Of a DNA stretch of 64,000 bases, positions 42,802 to 53,800 are shown one piece after another; position 1 is the stretch's first letter; every line of letters starts with the position of its first letter. This DNA comes from Shinisaurus crocodilurus. Its lineage: Eukaryota > Chordata > Lepidosauria > Squamata > Shinisauridae. Below the pieces are notes generated by a model. The model saw nothing but the letters and a program-made list of their open reading frames with translations. It had not been told where the DNA came from and did not search any database. Location: assembly GCA_021292165.1 (NCBI GenBank), contig CM037881.1, forward strand, positions 5,434,935-5,498,934, read 5' to 3'. The position numbers and the translations under genes were made by a program.

Positions 42802-44045
42802 TCTGCCTCTTCCGTTCCTTGCCCGGTCCCTTCACATAAGCAGGTGGTTCCCCGTCACTTCTCTCATCTCTCTCTTCTAATTGCCCCTTAAGCTGCTTGC
42901 TTTCATGACGACTGCCCTGCTCTTCGTCCCTGCTGATGTCAATGAATTCTGGGGCAAGGCTTATGGATGTAAAGCTGTGCTAATGGGCTTTGGAATAAGG
43001 GGCTGCCTTGAGCCTTGTGTGGCAAAAGGCTGACTTCACTGTGTGTCGACTCACGATTTTCCACGTGTGGACAAATGCTTGGAGGCCTGGCTACAGAAGT
43101 GGAGCAGCCGGGGGCTTCGGCACACAGAAGGGAAAAGGGCCTGAATAGAGGGGGTTAGAGCTGCTGGGATTGAATACATTTACATATTTTCTGTAGGCTT
43201 TATTCTACAAAACACTGGATTTCTATTTTCAGTTATTCCGTTGGTACATTTTTCTTGTCTTGTAACTTGAGGGAGCTTTCCCCAGCACTTTCAAATCCTC
43301 CTAGGAGGAGGTAGACAGTCTGGAGAATATCCCATGTTGTTTCCTCAACCAAAGCCAGAATCAGATGTAGATTTGAGGGGGTTTTCAGTCACTGAAAAAG
43401 GATGCTGCCAGTAATATGTATATTTTGTTAAACGGTCTGAAGTGAAATGGAGGTGGAGATTTTAGAAAGGCATAGGGAGAGTCTCTTAAAACAGCAAGTG
43501 CTTGAAAGACCATTCCTGCAATATCACTCCATTCCTTTTAAAGACTTTACTAATATAATGGGTCATTCAGCTTTAATTGTGAAAATGATAGTGACTGAGG
43601 TTGCAAAATATAGGGAAGACAGATCCTAAACATAGGATTTAACTAAAAAGGGCAGGAGGGAAGAACCCACCCCCTGAATGAAGAATGCAAGTCTTGTATA
43701 GTTGATTGTTCCAAGCCTTTTCTGGGTTTTTTGGACTTGGCTATGGAACATAGCCTGAAGATAGAACAAGTGAAGAAGCAAGTTTCTGCAACAACTGAGG
43801 AAACTTTTGTCCTTATAGTCTGGCACAGATATTCCTACTGTCCGTGGAGATGTCAAGTCTAACCTGTTACTGCATTTGCTTTCTGAAGGGTGGTTCATCA
43901 CAGCTGTGTTACTTTGGGGGGATTGCTTTTTAGGGGGTGCATGTTGTACTGTTACCTAATGAAGAGGGCAGTGCTGCAGCTAAAAATACTCCTTGCTGTT
44001 GAAGATAGGCCAACTGCAGTTCAAATAAAGTTTAGGGACTCCTGA
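42802..44045 (+). other. M6PR: Probable M6PR 3' UTR
   Basis: About 1.2 kb after the stop, low in repeats, ending near AATAAA at 44024-44029. The length is similar to what is known for mammalian M6PR transcripts. The end is inferred from the signal only. Confidence 0.5.
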
Positions 44046-44714
44046 ATTCACTTGAATTTGATAGTAACACCAGCTCTTTTAGTGGGGAAGATAGACCACT
44101 TGCATTGCTGTTTGCTATCCTATCAGAGGAGCTGGTGGTTCTGAATAGGACTAGATCTGTGGGTGCACATAAGGGCGAATCTATTGTTTTCCACGACTTA
44201 TGGAAGAGCAGGGACAGGCTCTCTTGCTGAAATGAGATTAGATATACTTGATGCAGCCTTCATTGTCAAGCTCCTCCCTGACAGAGAATGGGTCACTGCA
44301 ACTGTCACTTTTTCATGGTGGTGTTTAAGAGACTTTGTACAAGGAGCTACAACTTTAAAATTAAAATGGCTTGAAAGCCCTAAACTGTGTATCTTGTGTT
44401 TCAGTTAATGAAAATAGCTTGTTAACTACAGTAAGCTTGTAGATAAAAAAAAAAACAAAGCCACGATCTACTTTTATATAAAGGGTAATGCTGTAGTTAT
44501 TTTATACTTCTGTTCTGCTCTTCTTTGTAAGCTGTTTTCCAGGTGAAGGACTGAGGCTCAGTGGTAGAGCACAGCTTTTGGCATTTCTAGTTAATAACTC
44601 AAGGAGCAGGCCTAGAAAAGAGCTGATGGGCAGCACAGGACAAATTGTAGAAGTCCGTTTCATAGAGCAGGATCAGATATGTACCTCCTTAGCCTCAATG
44701 CTATAGCACTAGTG

Positions 44715-44823
44715 CAGTGTTCTCCAACCTTGGATCCCCAGATGTTTTTGGCCTACAACTGCTTGGGCATGCTGGGAGTTGTAGGCCCAAAAACATCTGG
44801 GGACCCAAGGTTGGAGAACACTA
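44715..44823. mobile_element. Palindromic hAT MITE, 109 bp, internally deleted
   Basis: CAGTGTTCTCCAACC...GGTTGGAGAACACTA. TSD CACTAGTG (44707-44714) against CACTAGAT (44824-44831), 6 of 8. Confidence 0.9.
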
Positions 44824-45070
44824 CACTAGATGTTCCTCCCAACATTGGGCAGGTGGGGGCTCATGCAGTTGAAGTACAATGTTGAGCACACAACAGGCCA
44901 GTTCACATTGTGTGGCTGGCTCATCTTGGGGGCTATTTAACTCATGAGCTGCAGTGTACGCAGCTGCCATTTTGAATATGCTACCGCCAACTGGGCGTTT
45001 CACTGTGTTGTGCAGACCTGGCCATCGTGGATTATTTGAAGGTTAAACAACCCTCACATAACCATATTAC

Positions 45071-45217
45071 CAGGGCTTTTTTTTCTGGAGAAAAGGGTAC
45101 CGGAACTCTTGGATTACATTTCCTCGGGAGTAGATGGCGATTAAATTGTAATGCAATTAATAGAAGAAAAGGTGCTGGAACTCAGTTCCGGTGAGTTCCA
45201 CCAGAAAAAAAGCCCTG
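45071..45217. mobile_element. 147-bp hAT-like MITE, third copy, exact TSD
   Basis: Opposite orientation to 10382 and 10603: GAGTTCCGGTACC and the T-rich ends are inverted. CATATTAC at 45063-45070 and 45218-45225. Confidence 0.94.
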
Positions 45218-45225
45218 CATATTAC

Positions 45226-46560
45226 TGAGGATTGCTTAACTCTCAAATAACCGAGGATGGCTGGGTTGCATGACATGGGCACAACTGCCTACTGGGGGTT
45301 GCATATTCAAAACAGCCGCTGCACATGCTCATAACCCGCAATATCATGTAAACCAGGTGTGTGTGTGTGTGTGTGTTCACCCATAATAGCTAGGGCAATC
45401 TAGTCCAGACTAAACTAGTGATTGCTATCCATAAATAATCTCAGCACCTGGACCTTTAATACTCCTGAGCTCAAATGTTAGAGCTATCTTCTATGCTAAT
45501 TCTTCATGATTAAAAGCCCTCTCATTTTTTTTGTAGATCTGAAACTTCATATTCAGTTTGGGTCAGGATTACAAAAACATGCACTAGGCAACAGCACAGC
45601 TGGAAGGTGTCAACTAATACTGTTAAACTCAGATTGTCTTGTGTGTGTATAAGGTAAAATCGCTTGGATCCCGCAAGTATGATATGCCCTAGCGTTAAAA
45701 AAAAGATAACCCTTTGCTAGTTACAACTTATTGGCAAAACTACATTCAGTAATGGAAGCTTTTGAAAATTAGATACTTGAGCCATTTTTCTATTCCAAAG
45801 AGAAGATGCTTTCCTTTCCAATAAGATATTAAGCACACTTGCTTTGAAATAGAAATGTATAAACTGCTATACAGACAACTAGGAAGATGTGGAAATCTGT
45901 ATAGCGATTGAAGGTTAGATTTAATTGTCTTGAACTACCTTATTCCAAGATGTTTTGCTAAATCGTGTTCAACACCTTCCAAAACTGTAGCAGAGTACAT
46001 ACAGTGTCATTCTTACATGAAGTTAACACATTTAGCAAGTTTCAGTAGCCTTAACTGCATTCTGCAGTGACACAGACCACATCTGGCTTGATAGTTACAA
46101 GAAGCTTTCCCCATGCCTGCCTTTTTCATTACAAGCCCTCCTCTGGCCAATCATTACTTTATAGGGTCATATGCACTAAAATAGTTATTAGAAAGGGAAG
46201 CAGTAGGGGGGGAGAAAAGTCCCTCATCCAGCAGTTGCTGTAAATCTGCTTTAACCCCATTATTGAGTGTGTCATGCTTCAAAGGTAATGATGGAACTGG
46301 TTTTATATCTTTCAGGCTTGTTCCAAACATATACTGGTAGAACAGGGGATGCCTATCCTATTGTAAATGGTTAGACACAACACAGAATTTTAAAAGGCAC
46401 AGAATTGGTGACAGGCATACAAGTTACAAGAAATTTCAAGGAACTAAGAGTTAGAATATGCTCTGATCCGCACATCATTTTTGAATGTCTCTTAATTAAG
46501 GGAGCAGCAACAAAGCTTGTGTTCATTCAAAGCCTGTTGTAGACCTGAATGAAAGTTCAG
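45226..46560. other. Convergent intergenic interval, no recognised gene
   Basis: AT-rich sequence between the M6PR and PHC1 3' ends. A TTTAAT at 45920-45925 (ATTAAA on the minus strand) could be a distal PHC1 polyadenylation signal. No TTTATT lies closer to the PHC1 stop that I could find. Confidence 0.35.
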
Positions 46561-46564
46561 TTCA

Positions 46565-46712
46565 TAGTTCATTCATAGATCCTAGAGTTGGAAGGAGCCT
46601 ACAAGGCTATCGAGTCCAACCCCTGCTCAATGCAGGAAACTAGAGGAGGGGTCTCCCATCCAAGTAATCACCAGGCCTGACCCTGCTTAGCTTTCCACGC
46701 TCAGACAAGTGA
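46565..46712 (-). mobile_element. 5S rRNA-derived SINE with CR1-type tail
   Basis: TTCATAGATCCTAGAGTTGG at the tail end, then the complement of GTTGGACTCGATAGCCTTGT and of GGAAAGCTAAGCAGGGTCAG. The 5' head is truncated after TTGTCTGAGCGTGG. Confidence 0.88.
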
Positions 46713-47677
46713 AGCAGTCTATTCGCTGCTGGTGTGTATCATATAAGGGGGAGGGGGTCAGGAGAAAAATCAGGCCACAAAAGGACCAGCAATGTACTTT
46801 TTGAAGCATTCTTTTTACTGAGGAGGATATTTGTATAATAAACAAAAATAAACAGGCTTTTGCCAGGGGATACAAACCTGCTAGAAGAAGCTTTGCCCCA
46901 TATGCTCTCTCATGGGGAGAGGGCAAGATACAAAACTGAAAAAAGTAAACTTTTAAAAGCAGGATAGAAACCACTGGATCTTCAGAACGTTTGGATTCTC
47001 CTTTGGATCTTGAATGGTATTTCCCAACCCCACAAGACAGACAAGTGGAATTAAAGATCTTTAAAAGAAATCCCCTCTTATGCCACAGTCAGAAGTGCTC
47101 ATGTTGTCTTGGGAAGGTTTCCATTAGGAATGAACAAGTTCCAATCTTTAAGTCATCCATAACACTTGCCCTCCAGTGTCGTGTACGAAGTCAGTTTGCT
47201 ACTTCCCTTCAATCAACTGAATTGGAAGAGGTGACATTTAAAACCTTTAGTTCCAAATGGAATCTTCCAACTTCCCTCCCTCAGTATGAGAAAACATGAC
47301 CCAAGCTTCAACACTTAACTGGTCTCTTGCACAGTGAATCTGTGTAGAAGGAGAAAGATCCCACAGCAAGGAGAATGTGAAAATCCAGTAACTCATACTG
47401 AGAAGAGGAAAGGCCCTCTTCAACCCTTCTCAGGAGCCTCAACAGAACAGCTCTTGCTCTCTTTGCCGTGTTACCCTCAGGAACAATTTGGAGGCTAGAG
47501 AACTTGCCGACAACATGAGAGGCTCTTGAAGAGACATTTCAAGGCCTCCAAGGGAGTTCTTGCTCCCCTATGTAGCACCAAGACACAGACTCAAGAAAGA
47601 GCAATTTCCCTCCCGTCTTGAGAGCCTGAAGAAATGGTCCCAGCCTGGAGAGGGGAGCACTCTGGCTTCTTCTGTGA

Positions 47678-47832
47678 TTAGGTCTCTTTGAGGATGTTGA
47701 TCTTAGCACAGATCTTGAGGGCAGGACCCAGCTTGATGTTCATAGCGCTCATGAGATGTTCTTCCTTCAATAGGAGCAGAGCCTGACCATCAATCTCCTG
47801 GGAGCGAAACTCCTCTGCAATCTCTTGGCAGC
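47678..47832 (-). CDS. PHC1: PHC1 terminal exon: SAM domain C-terminal part and stop
   Basis: Encodes CQEIAEEFRSQEIDGQALLL, then KEEHLMSAMNIKLGPALKIC and AKINILKET, stop. Acceptor CCTTAG on the minus strand. Confidence 0.96.
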
Positions 47833-50800
47833 CTAAGGGATTCAAGTAGCACAGAAACCTTGTGAGAGGTAGAAGCAGCTGTTCCACCCTAGCCTGCCCT
47901 ACTGATGCCATTTCGAAGAGCAGGATGCAACATTTAGGATTTATATGAGACTTGACATGAAGTAATTCTCAGTACACCTATGCAAGGTTGCCGTATTATC
48001 CGCATACTGAGATGAGGGGCTCAGAGAATAAAGGCTTGTCTAAGGGAACCTGTGGCTTACGCTGGCTCAGCTTGTCTGAGCGTGGAAAGCTAAGCAGGGT
48101 CAGGCCTGGTTATTACTTGGATGGGAGACCCCTCCTCTAGTTTCCTGCATTGAGCAGGGGGTTGGACTCGATGGCCTTGTAGGCTCCTTCCAACTCTAGG
48201 ATCTATGAAATCTATGAACCTAGACCGGGTGGGCAACTTGTGGCCTTCCAGATGTTTTGGCCTACAAGTTGCCCACCCCTAATTAGTATGCCCTGAGCTA
48301 CAGATCACATTTTTAGCCATCCAGTGTTCTCCAACCTTGGGTCCCCAGATGTTTTTGGCTGGGGCATGCTGGGAATTGTAGGCCAAAAATATCTGGGGAG
48401 CCAAGCTAACACACACGAAAAGTCACTGTCGTATCCACCTTCAAAATTTAACTAGACCATGGTCAGTAGTGTTCACCCCAGCCCTATTGGACATTCAATT
48501 CCTCACACAATTAGAATCAAGTGAGGCAACAGTGGAGCCACTCTCGCTGGCCTCTCTGTTGCGTCTCCACGCCCAGCCCCACTGCTATCCACATGTGTGT
48601 GGGGGAGCGGATGGTCTGAAGTGGGGAGCCTGCTATATGTAGGTAGGTCTGGCAGAGGGGGCAGGTCCAGCAAGCATAGCCCCTTGTGTGATTCTAATTG
48701 CGTGGGGGAACTGAAAGCCCGAATAAGGCTACTGTCTTACTACAATTCTATAGATGAAAGCCTTTGTTATACTTGGGCACCTGGTTGTCCAACTTGCAAC
48801 TACCACCTCACCCGTTATCTTCTGAGCACTGGAGAGATGTCAGACTTGCCTTGTAGGGATGCAATGAACTCGTACACTTCCTCTACACTCCAGCGGCTGG
48901 GATTGCTGGACAAGAAGACTGGGTTGATGCCATGTAGGTCAGGGGTAGCTTGAGTCATATTGGAGCTGGCAAGGTCTCGCTCTCCATGACTGGCCCTCAC
49001 TGAGAGAGGTCCTGGTGATGTAGGGGACAGAGCTTCATCATAACTGGAGTTATCAGATCCTCTGCTCGAGTCTTCTTGGCCCTGCAAAACCCAAGCACCA
49101 GAAAATACATGAGAGGGGGGGAATACTTAGGAAGTAGAGGAATCATTTAAAAAACCCTAAAAATGCAAAACGGCAGCCATGTTGGTCTATAAGAAAAACC
49201 TCCAACTGGAGAACTCAAAAGCTTGCTCACTATTTTGTGACATTTTGATTGGTATTAATAAAGGTTATCTAAAAAAACAAGGAGATGCACATGAGCCAGG
49301 CTACGTAGCCCCACCTCTGCTCTTCTGTATTAGTTACTGATTGGCAAGTCTCGAGGGCAGTGTTCTCCAACCTTGGGTCCCCAGATGTTTTTGGCCTACG
49401 ACTCCCAGCATGCCCCAGCTGGGAGTTGGGAGTTGTAGGCCAAAAACATCTGGGGACCCAAGGTTGGAGAACACTGCTCTAGGGAATAGAGGATGTGCTA
49501 TACACCACATAAAAAACATTTCTGAATAACTGGACCTACATTAGTCGAATCTGATTCAAGTCTGTTATGGTCAAGACAATTTTGCATTTTGTCTGCAAGC
49601 CTAGAAAGGAACCCCTGCCTGCATATTGTGAATATGGGAGAAGGGTGCAAGCAAAGGGCCTGGAAAAAAATGGGAGGAATCAGGAAGTTCAGGGTTGTGG
49701 GGTCTGGGGGGAAAGCTATAGGCCCAGGCCCAGTCACTCGCCCACATCTTGAGCTACTATGTCATGAAAAGCTAGCTTATACAAGACTCCAATATCTCAA
49801 GTCCTACACTTGGCGGGCGGTGCAGGATTCTAGCCTGCTCCATCCACAAGGCATGCCTACTATCCCCGTGTTCAAAATATATCAGAATAAGGTCTGTGTA
49901 TGCAGTGTCCAATGTGCCTATGCCCTATTCCAATGCTAGGTCCAGACAGTGGACCTCAGACATGATTCCCCACTTCACCCACTATATGTAGGCCTTGTGT
50001 GAACCCACTTGGACTGCTCTGTGAGAAACTTCATACAGGTCTGAGGGTACGCACTACTTACTGAAATGAAGTATCTGGAAAGACAAAAAACTGAGTTTCC
50101 CTCAGCCTCCTTAGGTCATTCACATCTCCTAACAGCATCTTCAGAGGGAAAGCTAAACAGTGTTGGCATCTCCACAGACATGTATATGAGCAGATGCTGG
50201 GATAAATCTTTTTGCAAATAATTATGGGCTCCTACATGCAATAAAATACTGCTCTCTGGAACAGTGGAGAGGAAAACAATGAGGTCTGGCGTATGGAATT
50301 AGGTGCATTGAACTCTAAAACATCTTGGCTGCCCCTTACTATACAACTTAGACCTTCAGCCTTTGACAGATAAGCCTTTCACGGCATCAGTGCAGAAGGT
50401 TAGGAAAATCTCCAGGTGAAAACGTCCCTCTCCTAGGCATAGAGAAAGAGAAGGATGGCATTGCACCCTCACCCGGTGACGTTTGCCCTGGATCTTGGCT
50501 CGAGCAATCTCCGAGCTGCTGCGTCGAGGACCACGCCGACGACGGGCATAGTTTGCTTCCTGGAGCTCCTTCATTTTTTTCCTTTGCAGACGAAGTTGGT
50601 GGCTGCAGCCCACATTGTACCTGACATAAGAAAGAAAGAAAAATAAAAAGTCTTGTCATGATAGGAAGCCAAGGATTAATGCAGAACTCCTTTTGCAAGC
50701 TGCAAGTTCTAAAATCTTAGTCCTTCCCCAGCAAAGCAGTACGATGTTTGGGGTGCTAAAGCTCTTCATACTCATCCCTAGGTCAGCCATCTACCTCCTA

Positions 50801-53800
50801 GGCCAGTGTTCTCCAACCTTGGGTCCCCAGATGTTTTTGGCCTACAACTACGCTGGCTGGGGCATGCTGGGAGTTGTAGGCCAAAAACATCTGGGGACCC
50901 AAGGTTGGAGAACACTGGCCTAAGCATATTGATATTCTCTTCCCAACAGGAGGCAGAAGCAACTTATAATCTACTTAACCACATTTGCATCATTGTCAGA
51001 TCTAGGAATGAAGAACTCCAGTATCGGCTTAACTCTGTCGGCAGTACAGGTTTTACCACATCTTAAGTCTTTAAGGAAAGTTATCATCTATTTATAAAAG
51101 CACCAGAAATATAATGAACAGGCCTATGCCCGTAGACTTACAAATTAATACCTTGTCCAGGGGTGCAAAATTCGCAGACGTGGCCCCCCAAAGCCTTTAC
51201 TGCGGCCCCTGCCACCAAATTCTCCCCCCCCCCCACTATTTCCCCTCTGCCTATACTCTCAATCCTCCTCCAGAGATCTTCACTCGGATTGCTCCTTCCC
51301 TGCCCTGCTGGCAGTGAGGAAAGAGCAATCTGTATCAGGATTGTGTGTGTGTATGTACACCGCTAGCATCACATGAGGTCCTCAGGGCCAAAAACGTTGT
51401 GCACTCCTGCCTTAGATCTGCCTTGATGGCAGAATCAGAAACCTGATATTTAAAATTATAGTTCAATAATCACATGAAACCCTGAACAAAAGCCTCAAGA
51501 AAAAGATTGTGTCCAACTATCATTACCTCTTGGCACATGTTACAGAACAGAATCTCTTGGAACCACGGAACTGATTGGCTGGGCCGTATTTTCCACAAAA
51601 CTCACATTTCAGCAGGTTCCCTTTCTTGTCTTGCTCTGAGAAAGTGGGAGAGATGCAGACACTAGTAGGTAGTTAAGAAAATGACTTCAACCAGCAGCAG
51701 CAGCAGAATGCAAGCTTGAGAGAAAGCTGTCCTCTCTACTGAAAGGCGACACAGCAAATGAATCTGGTATGACAGAGTATCCCCAAAGGGAAATGTTGGA
51801 ACCCCTCTTAGTTGCCACACTGCAGATGCTACGACAATTAATACGCTGCATATAAACTATGCAGTACAGCCTCCAGGCACCTCCCCCCGACCCGAGGATG
51901 GCATCATGGACCAATCTGCTTGTGCTCCTTTGCTCCAGGCACCCCTTTAAGAAAGAGAAATCAAATCAAAGTACTTGGGCTTAGCTCTCGACCACCCACA
52001 CCAGCGTTCTTCACTGCAAGGCCTGAGAGCCACTGGCAGCTCCCAGTCACCTTAAGCCAGTGTTCTCCCACCTTGGGCCCCCAGATGTTTTTGGCCTACA
52101 ACTCCCAGCATGCCCCAGCCAGCTATGCTGGCTGGGGCATGCTGGGAGTTGTAGGCCAAAAACATCTGGGGGCCCAAGGTGGGAGAACACTGCTAAGCTG
52201 CCCACCCACCCACCCCCTCTCTCTCACTCACACGCACTCGCCCTCTTTTGCAGTCGCCGCTCCCTCAGCAGGGGCTTTTTAAGCTTTGCTTTGTTTGCTT
52301 TAGTGGTGGGCCGGCTGCTGTGATCTGGCCTACCTGAGGAGGCTTTGAGGGTGGGAATTAAGAGACTGGCTGTAAGGTGGCTAGAACGCAGGGAAGAGGC
52401 AAACACAGGAACAACCGGGCAATTAGCTACGATGGGAGAGGAGCCCAAAAGGCAAAGGGCAATGCAACTGCCCAGCTGCAGTGGTGCACTGCACAAGTGC
52501 TGGAGGAAAAATGAAATGAGGTGCTCGGGGGAGAGAGAGAGAGAGAGAGAGAGAGCACCATGGACCTGCACTGAGAATTTTGCAACACTGAGCAGAACAG
52601 AGCACTCGTTCGGTGATAAGAAAAAGATCCACCCCAATCCAGGGACCAAGTGAGTGTTGGAACTGGCCTGCCTGGTGAATGATGAGGTCTTGCTTGGACA
52701 ACACAGAGGGGGAGGGGGCCTGAAAAGGCCTCCAGCTGAGTCTGGTGCACAGCATCGTGCTTGGCGGGATAGACCACGTAGTTAGCAACAAGAAAATAAT
52801 TCACCCCTAACACCCACACTGTAAAAAGACACTCACCTGCTGTTATACTTTCCCCTCCTGGGGAGTTGCTAGGCTGGTTCTCAGTCTGCCTAGGTGGAGC
52901 GCCTCCCTGGAGGGGCTTTTCAAACTCTTTTAGGAGCTGAGAGCAACCCACCTGCATTCAAGAGAGAGTAAAGAACGCCTGCATCAGCAAGCAACCTTGA
53001 TCAGAGCACCAATGCTCAGATGCTCAACAGGTTTCGCTAGGGAGGCCTACAAAACCAATGCAATTTCTTCTGGCTTCGGCAAACATGGGCTAAACGAGCA
53101 AGCCACCCATGCTCATAGGACAAAGAGAGGAGGAGGAGAAAGAGGAAGAAGGAGATCAATCCTTGCCCAGGCTACTCCCTTGACGCTCTTACCGGGAAAG
53201 GCTCTGCCCCCTCCTGGATGACAAAGCCCTCTATGATGTGTGTAAGAATCTGAGGCTTGACAATGGCTTGTGGAGGCTTGGAGTCTCCCGTCTGGCGTGA
53301 CAACATGGCCAAGGTAGGCACGGGAGCAGCTGTGGGAGTGGCACAGCTGGGGTCACCTGGGGGTGCATTTGGGGTGGCACTGGGGAAGGAGTCAGATTTG
53401 TCTGAAAGAACAGAAACAGTATTAATTAGATCCATCTGAATTCTGTATTTAATTGTGTGGGTCATATATTTGCATACAATTGCTAAATAGGCAGGATTTA
53501 TTCTGTTTGTAACAGACCATTAGGCTCGCAGAATCTACATCCTTCTGCACTAGAACCATAAGGTCCACCAGCGCAGGAAGGCAGACATGTAACTGCGGAA
53601 CAAGGTGTCTCTGAAGACAAGCTCAGCCTTGGAATTTCTTTTCAGCTCACACACAAATCCTTTTATATATAAATCCACTCGTTTCCCCCCAGCTTTCTTG
53701 ATTTCGGCAGCCTAATTTAGGAAGGGGGAAAGGTGTTTTGTTGTCACTATTGTTAAACTACTGCAGTGCTTCTCAAATAGTGGGGCGGGCCCCCCAGGGG

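Noticed and set aside
48841..48849. Alternative GT donor (AAGGCAA|GTCTGA) for the PHC1 exon
   Set aside because: It would add two bases too many and shift the SAM domain out of frame. The GC donor alone preserves LQGCQEI.
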